Shown here: piece by piece, positions 55,288 through 63,782 of the stretch
Layout of the letters: every line of letters starts with the position of its first letter
How positions within the stretch are numbered: the stretch's first letter is position 1
Assembly: GCA_963721405.1 (NCBI GenBank)
Contig: CAVRJA010000008.1
Location: 1-64,000 of the forward strand
Source of the DNA: JAFNAG01 sp963721405
Lineage (GTDB): Bacteria; Acidobacteriota; UBA6911
DNA length: 64,000 nt
Direction of reading: 5' to 3'
The notes under the pieces: model-generated
What the model was told of the DNA's origin: nothing
Databases searched by the model: none
What the model saw: the letters and a program-made list of their open reading frames with translations, nothing else
Made by a program: the position numbers and the translations under genes

Positions 55288-56937
55288 ATGAACCCGCAGA
55301 ACCGGAACAAACGTATACGCGCCGTGCTCTTCGACTTCGACGGCACACTCACCGAACCCGGCTCCATCGATTTCGATGTCATACGGGAGGCCGTCGGCTG
55401 CCCGAAGCGGCAGCCGGTCCTGGAATTCATCAACGGCATCGAGTCTCAGACCGAAAGAGCCGCTGCCTTCAGAATCCTCGACGGTTTTGAAGCGGCTGCC
55501 GCCGGGCAATCGCGTCCCAATGCCGGGGCCGAGGAGTTGCTCGCGTACCTTCGTGCGCGCGGTCTGAAGATCGGCATTATCACGCGGAACAGCATGGCTG
55601 CTGTCGAGACCTCGCTGAAGAACTTCAGACGCATCCTGCCGTCGGATTTCGACGTGATACTCACCCGCGACGACCCATTCAGCCCCAAGCCGAGCCCGGA
55701 GGGCATCGTGGCCGCCGCAGACGCACTGATGGTGCCCGCGGCTGAGGTGCTGGTTGTGGGCGATTTCGTCTTCGACATCGAAGCGGGGCACAAGGCGGGG
55801 GCGCTCACCGGTTATCTGACCAATCGCGGTTCATCGCACCCGTGTCAGCACCCGTCCGATTTCACGATCGAGCATCTGAGCGAGCTGAAGGACATACTCG
55901 ACCTGCATGCCCCGCTCCCCGCCGGCAAACTGCCCAACGACCTGCTGCGTCGATTCCTGAAAGAGATCGGCATCGGCGATCCCTCGCTGCTGGTCGCACC
56001 CGGAGTGGGGGAGGATGTGGCCGCCGTTCGCTTGCCAGGCGAAGAGATCCTGGTGTTGAAGTCCGACCCGGTCACATTCGCAACCGATGCCATCAGCTAC
56101 TGTGCCGTTCAGGTAAACATCAACGACATCGCCACGTCCGGCGCTACACCACGCTGGCTGCTAGCATCCATGTTGTTCCCGCCCGGCACGAATGCCGCCG
56201 AGGCGCGCAGCGCGATGGAGCAACTTTACCGGGCGTCTCTCGAACAGGGCGTGATTCTGTGCGGCGGGCACACCGAGATCACCGACGCAGTCACACGACC
56301 GGTGGTAGCGGCACAGGTTGCAGGCACGGTGTCCGCCGGAAAATTGATCGACAAGAAGTCCCTGGCAGAGGGAGACACGATCCTGTTGACGAAGGCGCTG
56401 GCCATCGAGGGAACGAGTATTATTGCGCGCGAATTCCGGGACCGTCTCGAGGAATTGGGAATGACTTCGGCGGAGATTGACCGTTGCCGCTCGCTGCTGT
56501 TCGACCCGGGCGTGAGCATCCTCCGGGAGGCGAGGATCGCGGCGCGTTCCGGCAAAGTGTCGGCCATGCACGATATCACCGAAGGGGGATTGGCGACCGC
56601 CCTTCCGGAATTGAGTGCTGCCGGCGGACGCCGGATCCGCGTGAACCTGGATCGGATTCCTGTGCTCGAGGCAACGAGAAGGGTGTGCGGGCTCCTCGGA
56701 CTCGATCCACTCGGACTGATCGGCTCGGGCAGTCTTCTGATCGCATGCCGACCCGAGGCGGCGGACGAATTGATCGCCTCCCTGCGGACAGCCGGCATCG
56801 AGGCCGTCTGCCTGGGCGAGGCAATGGGCTGCGGGTCAGGCATCGACGCCGTGCGAACGGATGGCAATCCGGCGCCCTGGCCGCAGTTCGCGACGGACGA
56901 AATCGCGCGCCTCTTTCGCAACCGGGATTCGATCTGA
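55288..56937 (+). CDS. HAD phosphatase-AIR synthase-like fusion protein
   Basis: A 549-residue two-domain protein. The N-terminal 230 residues are a HAD hydrolase: nucleophile Asp in VLFDFDGTLTEPG, Thr in IGIITRN, Lys in SPKPSPEG and acidic VVGDFVFDIEAGHKAG. The C-terminal 330 residues are an AIR synthase-like (PurM/HypE/SelD/ThiL superfamily) ATP-binding domain: GVGEDVAAVRLPGEEILVLK, VNINDIATSGATPRWLLASM, and MHDITEGGLATALPELSAAG. The C-terminal Cys of HypE is absent, and so is the SelD Cys-Lys pair. The fused function is unknown. It follows the selenoprotein gene and lies 2 kb before the hyp operon. Confidence 0.85.
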   Translation: MNPQNRNKRIRAVLFDFDGTLTEPGSIDFDVIREAVGCPKRQPVLEFINGIESQTERAAAFRILDGFEAAAAGQSRPNAGAEELLAYLRARGLKIGIITRNSMAAVETSLKNFRRILPSDFDVILTRDDPFSPKPSPEGIVAAADALMVPAAEVLVVGDFVFDIEAGHKAGALTGYLTNRGSSHPCQHPSDFTIEHLSELKDILDLHAPLPAGKLPNDLLRRFLKEIGIGDPSLLVAPGVGEDVAAVRLPGEEILVLKSDPVTFATDAISYCAVQVNINDIATSGATPRWLLASMLFPPGTNAAEARSAMEQLYRASLEQGVILCGGHTEITDAVTRPVVAAQVAGTVSAGKLIDKKSLAEGDTILLTKALAIEGTSIIAREFRDRLEELGMTSAEIDRCRSLLFDPGVSILREARIAARSGKVSAMHDITEGGLATALPELSAAGGRRIRVNLDRIPVLEATRRVCGLLGLDPLGLIGSGSLLIACRPEAADELIASLRTAGIEAVCLGEAMGCGSGIDAVRTDGNPAPWPQFATDEIARLFRNRDSI

Positions 56938-56974
56938 GCAATCGGGAGCGGGATTTGGCTCGGCGGACAAGAAA

Positions 56975-57014
56975 CCGGGAGCGCAGAGCATTACGAATCT
57001 CTCTGCGCTCCCGG
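56975..57014. terminator. Hairpin between convergent genes
   Basis: Perfect 14-bp arms CCGGGAGCGCAGAG and CTCTGCGCTCCCGG enclose a 12-nt loop. It lies between the HAD/AIR-synthase fusion and the convergent YbgC gene and could serve both. No T-tract is present. Confidence 0.6.
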
Positions 57015-57058
57015 CCCCCTGCAACCTCAAAGTCGTTCGTCCGGGAAGTGCGATACTG

Positions 57059-57493
57059 TCAGTTGCGGGGCTGCTGCTGAAATAGCTTCCGGATCTTCTC
57101 CGGGAGCCGCGCGGGGTGAAAGTCCCGGTCGGTCACAACGTGCGTGCTTTCGCCGGTTGCGAGCAGCTGTGCGGTACGGTGGTTGCGGATTTCGTAGCAG
57201 AATCGGATCACCTTGTCGGTGGCCGAGCCGACGGCTGTCCGAATGCAGACATCATCGTCGAAATGCGCAGGCGCCTTGTAGCGGCAGTTCGCTTCCGCCA
57301 CAACCATCATGCGGCCGTGCTGCTCCTCCAGGCCCTTATAACTGAAACCGCGGGCGCGGCACCACGCCACCCGCCCCACCTCGAACCAGACCAGGTAATT
57401 GGCATAGTAAACGATTCCCATCTGATCGGTCTCGGCGTAGCGCACGTTGATGACCGTTTCCACAAAATCCTGTCCGCTCGTCACTTTGCGCAT
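57059..57493 (-). CDS. YbgC/FadM-type acyl-CoA thioesterase
   Basis: A 144-residue 4HBT hotdog thioesterase. The catalytic segment RYAETDQMGIVYYANYLVWF has the conserved Asp and Tyr residues, and ARGFSYKGLEEQHGRMMVVA and YKAPAHFDDDVCIRTAV complete the pattern. It hydrolyses short- or medium-chain acyl-CoA esters in the cytoplasm. Tol-Pal genes, which often accompany ybgC, are not in the window. Confidence 0.9.
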   Translation of the reverse strand: MRKVTSGQDFVETVINVRYAETDQMGIVYYANYLVWFEVGRVAWCRARGFSYKGLEEQHGRMMVVAEANCRYKAPAHFDDDVCIRTAVGSATDKVIRFCYEIRNHRTAQLLATGESTHVVTDRDFHPARLPEKIRKLFQQQPRN

Positions 57494-57601
57494 GCGTAGA
57501 CTCTAGCGGCAATCTGCACCGGAAGCAACAAAACGAATCGGAGGAGGCCCGGATTGGGCGTGCAGAAAACCGTACTGCTGTGGCGTCCGGCAGTTAGACA
57601 A

Positions 57602-57949
57602 TCATCTGGCTTTCGTGCGCCGGAGGACACGCACGTTGAAAAGGTGGGAGGGTCTGAATTGGCGCGGCGACCATTCGTACCCCGGATTGAACTCGACACC
57701 GACGAAGTAGCCGGTGTGCTGGAAGGTGCAGTAGCAGACCCTCCCATAATACCTGCCGTCCGGATAAAGGACTGAAATGGACGTGCCGACCGGGATCGGG
57801 TGTTCGAGCTGAAGACAGGCGCCTCCCCGCGAAATGTCTTCAAGGGCGGCCATTTCCTTCTGTTTCTGGCCTGACGAGTCGGTCCAGACGATCTTGATCA
57901 GATCGGCGCACAAGCTCCGCTCTTCATCGCGATTCCCTTTTTCAGTCAT
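57602..57949 (-). CDS. PilZ-domain protein
   Basis: A 115-residue single-domain protein with the PilZ beta-barrel pattern: ADLIKIVWTDSSG, then ALEDISRGGACLQLEHPIPV with the conserved SxGG (here SRGG), and GRVCYCTFQHTGYFVGVEF. PilZ domains bind cyclic-di-GMP, though the upstream RxxxR motif is only partly recognisable here (NRDEERSLC). The ATG at 57949 is preferred because AGGA precedes it; the frame is open to 58009 over the end of the neighbouring gene. Confidence 0.75.
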   Translation of the reverse strand: MTEKGNRDEERSLCADLIKIVWTDSSGQKQKEMAALEDISRGGACLQLEHPIPVGTSISVLYPDGRYYGRVCYCTFQHTGYFVGVEFNPGYEWSPRQFRPSHLFNVRVLRRTKAR

Positions 57950-58005
57950 GGTTTTCCTATCGGCATGTCGGCCGGACAGGTTTAACCGGATCGGCGTGAT
58001 GGAGA

Positions 58006-58818
58006 TCACACGCCGGGCGGAGAAGTTTTACTATAATCCAGTTCCGATCCCAGCACGCTGTGCGGAATCATATAGACCAGGAAAAGTATGATCGACGCGG
58101 CCACCGCCCACCCGGTCGCGTCAGGCCGCTTCCGGACTCGCCACAGGGCCAGCACCCAGAACAGCCACGCCGTGACTGTCTTGTTGTCCGTAAGGTCTTT
58201 GCCGAACGGCCAACCGGTCCAGTACGAGCCGAACGCGAGCTTCTGGACGACGGGGCCCAGGATGAGGCCGCCAAGGGTCAGGGTCACAACTGTCCAGAGA
58301 GCCATCTTGAAGAGGTTTGGCCGTTTCAGCAGCGCTTCAAAGCCCGCGCGCGTCGAGAGCCACATGGCCAGAAACATCAGGACGATGTGGGGTGCCATGA
58401 CGAATCCGGGCACCGCGCCCTTGAAACGGAGCACCACCGGCTCGGGCGTGATCCATTTGGGATCGGCGCCGCCGTAAAGATAGATGCGATACGTCACTTT
58501 GCCGGCAGGCGGCTGGTGTGGGATGGCGCCGATCAGATCATCGCCCTGGCGGAGGAGATCGTGCCGCTCCCAGGGATCGTCGGTCGGAAACCGCCTGGTT
58601 TCGATGATTCCGCCGATGCTGGCATCGGGCGCCGTCAGCCTGATCTCCTGATTCCCGGCGCTGTCGGAACTCCGCGGCAACCTGAAACGAATTTCGTTGT
58701 CGCCGACCCTGATGCTGCCGCGCACGGGATAGGTGGGCCCAGTCATTCGCTGATAAACCGCCGCGCCCGCCACGATCAAAAAGGTGAGTACCCATAAGTG
58801 CAAGGATCGCAGTTTCAT
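58006..58818 (-). CDS. Membrane protein of unknown function
   Basis: A 270-residue protein. An N-terminal helix or signal anchor (LWVLTFLIVAGAAVYQRM) is followed by a beta-rich extracytoplasmic domain of about 110 residues (GSIRVGDNEIRFRLPRSSDS, EIRLTAPDASIGGIIETRRF) and then about four membrane helices (FVMAPHIVLMFLAMWLSTRA, MALWTVVTLTLGGLILGPVV, VTAWLFWVLALWRV, WAVAASIILFLVYMIPHSVL). I recognise no family. It diverges from hypA across 274 nt; a link to hydrogenase is not evident. Confidence 0.7.
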   Translation of the reverse strand: MKLRSLHLWVLTFLIVAGAAVYQRMTGPTYPVRGSIRVGDNEIRFRLPRSSDSAGNQEIRLTAPDASIGGIIETRRFPTDDPWERHDLLRQGDDLIGAIPHQPPAGKVTYRIYLYGGADPKWITPEPVVLRFKGAVPGFVMAPHIVLMFLAMWLSTRAGFEALLKRPNLFKMALWTVVTLTLGGLILGPVVQKLAFGSYWTGWPFGKDLTDNKTVTAWLFWVLALWRVRKRPDATGWAVAASIILFLVYMIPHSVLGSELDYSKTSPPGV

Positions 58819-59062
58819 GCTGTCCTTTGTGCTCAGGATTTGTAAGGGTGATGGGTTGCTTTGCACGGCCAGCCGATCCGGCGCCGCGCCCCTGACGTTC
58901 AGGCAAAAGTATACTGCAGACTCGTATGGGCTGCCAGCCGGAGTTGCGGGCACACAGGGGAACGTGCCGGCAGTACGCGGGATGCTTCCTTGAGGGTCCT
59001 TGCCTCCCGGCGCGGCAGGCTGCCATCTGACGGATTCCCCGGCACGAACGCACCGCCTGGCG

Positions 59063-59068
59063 TATAAT
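59063..59068 (+). promoter_or_regulatory. Possible -10 box of the hyp operon
   Basis: A perfect TATAAT lies 24 nt before the hypA start. No good -35 hexamer is found at the expected spacing (CGGCAC), so an activator or another sigma factor may be needed. Confidence 0.35.
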
Positions 59069-59092
59069 TACACTCTCTCAAGGGTAACCGGA

Positions 59093-59455
59093 ATGCACGA
59101 GTTGTCGATTGCACAGGGGATCGTGGACATCATCAGGCAATATGTGCCTGAAGACCAGGCGGCAGAGGTCAGGCTGGTGAGGCTCAGGGTCGGCCGGATG
59201 GCCGGAGTTGTGCCTGATTCCCTCGATTTCTGCTTCGGTGCCATCGTGAACGGCACCTCGCTGGGGGATGCACGCCTGGATATCGAGGAGACGCCGGTCC
59301 AATCGAAATGCGCCGCCTGCAACCGGGTTTTTGACGTCGAGGGAGCTTCCTTCATCTGTCCGCTCTGCGGCAGCGGCGAGGTGAGCGTCGTCTCGGGCAC
59401 GGAATTGCAGGTCGTCGAAATCGAATTGGCGGAGCGGCAGGCGGGAGTTGTATGA
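59093..59455 (+). CDS. hypA: Hydrogenase maturation nickel metallochaperone HypA
   Basis: A 120-residue nickel chaperone that loads Ni into NiFe hydrogenase with HypB. The N terminus MHELSIAQGIVDIIRQYVPE carries the nickel-binding His2. A zinc-binding domain shows two CxxC pairs, CAAC and CPLC. The ATG at 59093 is fixed by this N terminus; the frame is open further upstream without family sequence. It is the first gene of hypABFCDE, overlapping hypB by 4 nt. Confidence 0.96.
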   Translation: MHELSIAQGIVDIIRQYVPEDQAAEVRLVRLRVGRMAGVVPDSLDFCFGAIVNGTSLGDARLDIEETPVQSKCAACNRVFDVEGASFICPLCGSGEVSVVSGTELQVVEIELAERQAGVV

Positions 59456-60108
59456 ACGTCATTACCATCGAACGCAAAGTGCTGGAAAAGAACGACGAAA
59501 TTGCACGGCAGAACCGGGCCATGCTGGAACAGCGCGGCATCCTCGCGTTAAACCTCGTCAGTTCACCCGGGGCCGGCAAGACCAGCATCGTCGAGCGCAC
59601 GCTGGAGCACTTGGGTGCGGAGCCCGGGGTGGGGGTAATCGAAGGGGACGTCCAGACCGACTTCGACGCCAGGCGCGTGGCGCGCTACCACGTGCCGGTG
59701 ATCCAGATCGTGACCAACGGAGGCTGCCACCTCGAGGCCAGGCTGGTGCAGGACGCGCTCTCTCAAATGGATTTGCGCGGCCTGAATATTCTCATCATAG
59801 AGAACGTCGGCAACCTGGTGTGCCCTGCGAACTACGATCTCGGTGAAGCGATGAAAGTGGTCGTCTTGAGCACAACGGAAGGGGACGATAAGCCGCTCAA
59901 ATACCCGGCCATGGTGCGCAATGCGTCCGTGATGCTGCTGAACAAGATCGATCTGGTCCCCTACCTGAACTGCAATCCGGCCGCCCTGAAAAACAACGCG
60001 CTCCAGATCAATCCGCGATTGCGGATCTTCGAAACCTCCTGCACGACGAATGCCGGAATTGCCGAGTGGTGCGGGTGGCTGAGGGAAAAAGGCGCGCGCA
60101 AATCGTGA
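59452..60108 (+). CDS. hypB: Hydrogenase maturation GTPase HypB
   Basis: A 218-residue GTPase working with HypA in nickel insertion. The P-loop NLVSSPGAGKTSIVERTL, the switch segments QTDFDARRV and TNGGCHLEARLV, and NVGNLVCPANYDLGE are typical. It lacks the His-rich nickel-storage N terminus found in some HypB proteins. It overlaps hypA and hypF by 4 nt each, indicating coupled translation. Confidence 0.96.
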   Translation: MNVITIERKVLEKNDEIARQNRAMLEQRGILALNLVSSPGAGKTSIVERTLEHLGAEPGVGVIEGDVQTDFDARRVARYHVPVIQIVTNGGCHLEARLVQDALSQMDLRGLNILIIENVGNLVCPANYDLGEAMKVVVLSTTEGDDKPLKYPAMVRNASVMLLNKIDLVPYLNCNPAALKNNALQINPRLRIFETSCTTNAGIAEWCGWLREKGARKS

Positions 60109-62402
60109 TTCAACGGGCTTGCATCGTCATCCGGGGAGCCGTTCAAGGGGTCGGTTTCCGGCCGTTTGTTTATCGTCTTGCCACGGAACTGCGGCTGGAC
60201 GGCTGGGTGCTGAACTCGGGCGAAGGCGTCTTCATCGAGGTGCAGGGGGAGCGGGACCTGCTGGAGACATTTCTGCTCCGGCTCGAGGCGGAAAGGCCTG
60301 CACGTTCGTTCATTCAGAGCCTGGAGCACTCCTATCTCGACCCGGCCGACCTCCACGGCTTTGAAATCCGCGCAAGCAGCGGCGGAGGCGCACTCGACAC
60401 GCTGGTCCTTCCGGATATCGCCGTCTGTCCCGAGTGTCTCGCCGACATCATGGATCATGCGAACCGGCGCTATCGCTATCCATTCACCAACTGCACCAAT
60501 TGCGGGCCGCGATTCAGCATCATCGAATCCCTCCCCTACGACCGCGCCAACACCGCGATGAAAAAGTTCGCCATGTGTCCCGACTGCCGGCGCGAGTATG
60601 AGGACCCTGGAAACCGCCGCTTTCACGCCCAGCCGAACGCCTGCCCGGTATGTGGACCCAGGCTTGAGTTCTGGGATGAAGCGGGCGCACCCTTGTCGGC
60701 GGAGGACGAGGCCCTGAGGGCCGCGGTCGAGGCGGTACGCGCGGGGAAAATCGTCGCCGTCAAAGGGCTCGGAGGATTCCACTTGATGGTAGACGCCCGC
60801 AACCGGGAAGCCGTGGAGCGGCTCCGGGCGCGAAAGCGCCGGGAGGAAAAGCCTCTCGCCTTGATGTATCCGGGCGTGGACAGCGTCAGGCACGATTGCG
60901 AGGTGTCCCGGTTGGAAGAGCGCCTGCTCCATTCTCCCGAAGCGCCGATCGTCCTGTTGCGCAGATCCGGCAGCCCCGGGCAGACGGTGACGGAAGCCGT
61001 CGCTCCCGGCAACCCGTATCTGGGCGCGATGGTTCCCTACACCCCTCTGCACTATCTCCTGATGCGCGACCTGGCGTTCCCGGTCGTCGCCACGAGCGGC
61101 AATCTCTCCGACGAACCGATCTGCACCGACGAGCACGAAGCGCTCGAGCGCCTTCATGGCATCGCGGACCGGTTCCTGGTGCACAACCGCCCCATCGTGC
61201 GCCACGTGGACGACTCGATCGTTCGCATCATCATGGGGAGGGAGCTCGTACTGCGCCGGGCGCGTGGGTACGCTCCGCTGCCGCTTCATCTCAAGCGGCA
61301 GGCGCCTGCCATGCTGGCGGTCGGCGCGCATTTGAAGAATGCCGTCGCTCTGTCAGTGCGCAATAACGTATTCATCAGCCAACACATCGGTGATCTCGAG
61401 ACTCCTGAGGCATGCGACGCGTTCCAAAGGGTGATCGCCAGCCTGCAGGGTCTGTATCGGACACAGCCTGAGATTGTCGTAACGGACCTCCACCCCGATT
61501 ATCTTTCCACCAGGTTTGCGGGTTCGCTCGGCCATCCGGTGATCGCAGTGCAGCACCACTACGCGCACGTGGCGGCGTGCATGGCGGAAAACGATCTGGA
61601 AGGACGCGTCCTCGGGGTCGCCTGGGACGGCACCGGATACGGACTCGACGGCACGATCTGGGGCGGAGAATTTCTCGAAGTCGACGGCGCCCCCTTCCGG
61701 CGTATCGCCGCCTTCCGCAGTTTCCGCCTCCCGGGCGGGACGAGTGCCGTAAAGGAACCGAGGCGATCGGCGCTTGGAGTGCTCTATGCGATATTCGGCG
61801 ATTCGGCCGCCCGGCACGATGAGTTGGCCCCGATGCGTTCCTTCAGCCAGGCGGATCTGCCGATCCTGTGGCAGATGCTCGCCCGGGGGGTGAATTCGCC
61901 CCTGACTTCGAGTGCGGGCCGGCTGTTTGACGCCGTGGCTTCCATCACCGGATTGCGCCAGAAGGCCAGTTTCGAAGGCCAGGCGGCGATGGAGCTTGAA
62001 TTTGCGATCAGCGAAGGAATCGCAGGCGCCGCGTATCCATTTACGTTGGATACCGGCCCCGCGGGGGACCGCGGCGCGGATCCCGCGATCGTAGACTGGG
62101 CGCCTGCTGTTTTGGCGCTGCTCGCCGACCTGCAGAAAGGCGTGCCTGCCGGAATCGTTTCCGCCCGATTCCACCGGACTCTTGCGGAGTTCATCGTCGC
62201 GGTCGCACAACATGCCGCCCTGGAGCGGGTCGTGCTCTCCGGCGGCTGCTTTCAGAACAGGTTTTTAACGGAATGCGCGGTTCAGCGGCTGGAGGCTGCC
62301 GGTTTCCGGCCCTACTGGCACCAGCGCATCCCGCCGAACGACGGCGGGATTGCGGTGGGGCAGATCGCTGCGGCCCTGCGTTCACAACCGAGGAGTGAGT
62401 GA
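60105..62402 (+). CDS. hypF: Carbamoyltransferase HypF
   Basis: A 765-residue enzyme making the cyanide ligands of NiFe hydrogenase from carbamoyl phosphate. Domains in order: acylphosphatase (VIRGAVQGVGFRPFVYRLA), a zinc-finger pair (CPECLADI, NCTNCGPRFS, CPDCRREY, NACPVCGP), a YrdC-like domain (VAVKGLGGFHLMVDA), and a Kae1-like domain (QHHYAHVAACMAEND, VAWDGTGYGLDGTIWGGEF). The start is taken as GTG at 60105, overlapping the hypB stop by 4 nt; an earlier GTG at 60066 is possible but lies deeper in hypB. Confidence 0.96.
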   Translation: MIQRACIVIRGAVQGVGFRPFVYRLATELRLDGWVLNSGEGVFIEVQGERDLLETFLLRLEAERPARSFIQSLEHSYLDPADLHGFEIRASSGGGALDTLVLPDIAVCPECLADIMDHANRRYRYPFTNCTNCGPRFSIIESLPYDRANTAMKKFAMCPDCRREYEDPGNRRFHAQPNACPVCGPRLEFWDEAGAPLSAEDEALRAAVEAVRAGKIVAVKGLGGFHLMVDARNREAVERLRARKRREEKPLALMYPGVDSVRHDCEVSRLEERLLHSPEAPIVLLRRSGSPGQTVTEAVAPGNPYLGAMVPYTPLHYLLMRDLAFPVVATSGNLSDEPICTDEHEALERLHGIADRFLVHNRPIVRHVDDSIVRIIMGRELVLRRARGYAPLPLHLKRQAPAMLAVGAHLKNAVALSVRNNVFISQHIGDLETPEACDAFQRVIASLQGLYRTQPEIVVTDLHPDYLSTRFAGSLGHPVIAVQHHYAHVAACMAENDLEGRVLGVAWDGTGYGLDGTIWGGEFLEVDGAPFRRIAAFRSFRLPGGTSAVKEPRRSALGVLYAIFGDSAARHDELAPMRSFSQADLPILWQMLARGVNSPLTSSAGRLFDAVASITGLRQKASFEGQAAMELEFAISEGIAGAAYPFTLDTGPAGDRGADPAIVDWAPAVLALLADLQKGVPAGIVSARFHRTLAEFIVAVAQHAALERVVLSGGCFQNRFLTECAVQRLEAAGFRPYWHQRIPPNDGGIAVGQIAAALRSQPRSE

Positions 62403-62403
62403 G

Positions 62404-62664
62404 ATGTGCCTGGCAGTCCCGGGGAAAATCGTCACCATCGAGGGGGAAGACGAAGTGCTCCGCAGCGGGCGGGTGAACTTCGGCGGCGTCATCAAACAGG
62501 TCAACCTGGCCTATGTTCCGGAAGCCAGGGTAGGAGATTACGTGCTCGTCCACGTCGGCTTCGCCATCAACACGATCAACGAAGAGGAAGCCAACCAGGT
62601 ATTCGAATACCTGCGGGAGATGGGAGAATTGGCTGAACTCGAAAGCGAAGGGCCGAAACAATGA
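62404..62664 (+). CDS. hypC: Hydrogenase maturation chaperone HypC
   Basis: An 86-residue small chaperone that carries the iron centre with HypD. The essential N-terminal Cys2 is in MCLAVPGKIVTIEG, followed by the beta-barrel and a C-terminal helix (NTINEEEANQVFEYLREMGE). GAGGAG precedes the ATG at 62404. It starts 1 nt after the hypF stop and overlaps hypD by 4 nt. Confidence 0.96.
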   Translation: MCLAVPGKIVTIEGEDEVLRSGRVNFGGVIKQVNLAYVPEARVGDYVLVHVGFAINTINEEEANQVFEYLREMGELAELESEGPKQ

Positions 62665-63779
62665 AGTTCATCGATGAGTACCGCGATCCCAAAGCGGCCG
62701 AGGGCTTCGCGCGCGCCATCCGGCGCATCACCACGAAGCCCTGGACCATCATGGAGGTCTGCGGCGGCCAGACTCACGCCATCGTCCGGTTCGGGGTGGA
62801 CGAGTTGCTTCCGGCGGGAGTGACGCTCGTCCACGGCCCCGGTTGTCCCGTTTGTGTCACGCCGGTCGAACTGATCGAGAAGGCGATCGAGATCGCCGCC
62901 ATCCCAAACGTCATATTCTGTTCATTCGGCGACATGCTGCGCGTGCCCGGCACCGCAAAAGACCTGCTTTCGGTCAAGGCGCAGGGCGGTGACATCCGCA
63001 TCGTTTACTCGCCGCTCGACGCTCTGAAGATTGCCCGGGAAACACCGGACCGCCAGGTCGTTTTTTTCGCGGTTGGTTTCGAAACGACGGCGCCGGCCAA
63101 CGCCATGGCAGTCTACCAGGCCCACCGGGAAGGCATTTCGAATTTTTCCCTGCTCGTCTCGCACGTTCTCGTCCCCCCCGCGATGGAAGCGATCCTTTCC
63201 GCCCCCTCAAACCTGGTGCAGGGGTTCCTGGCGGCGGGGCACGTGTGCGCGGTCATGGGCTATACGGAGTACGAACCGATTTCGCGCAAGTACCACGTCC
63301 CGATCGTGGTGACGGGATTTGAGCCGCTGGACATCCTGCAGGGCATCTTCATGACCATCCGGCAGCTGGAGGAAGGCCGCGCAGAAGTCGAAAACCAGTA
63401 CACGCGTGCGGTCATGAGGGGCGGAAACCGGCCGGCGCAGAAACTCATCCGGGACGTATTCGAGGTGGTGCCGCGCAAATGGCGGGGCGTCGGCGAGATC
63501 TCCGCCAGCGGGCTCGGCCTGAAGCCCGAGTACGCGGCTTTTGACGCCGAGCAGCGCTTCGGCGTGGCTCACCGCATCGTCGAGGAATCCTCGGAGTGCA
63601 TCAGCGGCGCCGTCCTGCGGGGCGAAAAAAAACCTCACGAGTGTCCGGCGTTCTGTGTCGCCTGCACACCCGAACACCCGCTGGGTGCGACCATGGTGTC
63701 GACAGAGGGCGCCTGTGCCGCCTATTACCGCTACCGCAGAATCAAGTTGAAGTCTTCCCCGGAACGATCTGGAGTGTGA
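62661..63779 (+). CDS. hypD: Hydrogenase maturation iron-sulfur protein HypD
   Basis: A 372-residue protein assembling the Fe(CN)2CO unit. Conserved motifs are MEVCGGQTHAIVRFG, VHGPGCPVCVTPVELI, FFAVGFETTAPANAM and the Cys-rich C terminus CPAFCVACTPEHPLGATMVS and TEGACAAYYRY, which binds a [4Fe-4S] cluster. Length is normal. Translation is coupled to hypC by an ATGA overlap. Confidence 0.97.
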   Translation: MKFIDEYRDPKAAEGFARAIRRITTKPWTIMEVCGGQTHAIVRFGVDELLPAGVTLVHGPGCPVCVTPVELIEKAIEIAAIPNVIFCSFGDMLRVPGTAKDLLSVKAQGGDIRIVYSPLDALKIARETPDRQVVFFAVGFETTAPANAMAVYQAHREGISNFSLLVSHVLVPPAMEAILSAPSNLVQGFLAAGHVCAVMGYTEYEPISRKYHVPIVVTGFEPLDILQGIFMTIRQLEEGRAEVENQYTRAVMRGGNRPAQKLIRDVFEVVPRKWRGVGEISASGLGLKPEYAAFDAEQRFGVAHRIVEESSECISGAVLRGEKKPHECPAFCVACTPEHPLGATMVSTEGACAAYYRYRRIKLKSSPERSGV

Positions 63780-63782
63780 AAG

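Noticed and set aside
59040..59068. Sigma-54 promoter for hypA (GGCACGAACGCACCGC)
   Set aside because: It has GGCAC but no TTGC at the required 12-base spacing.
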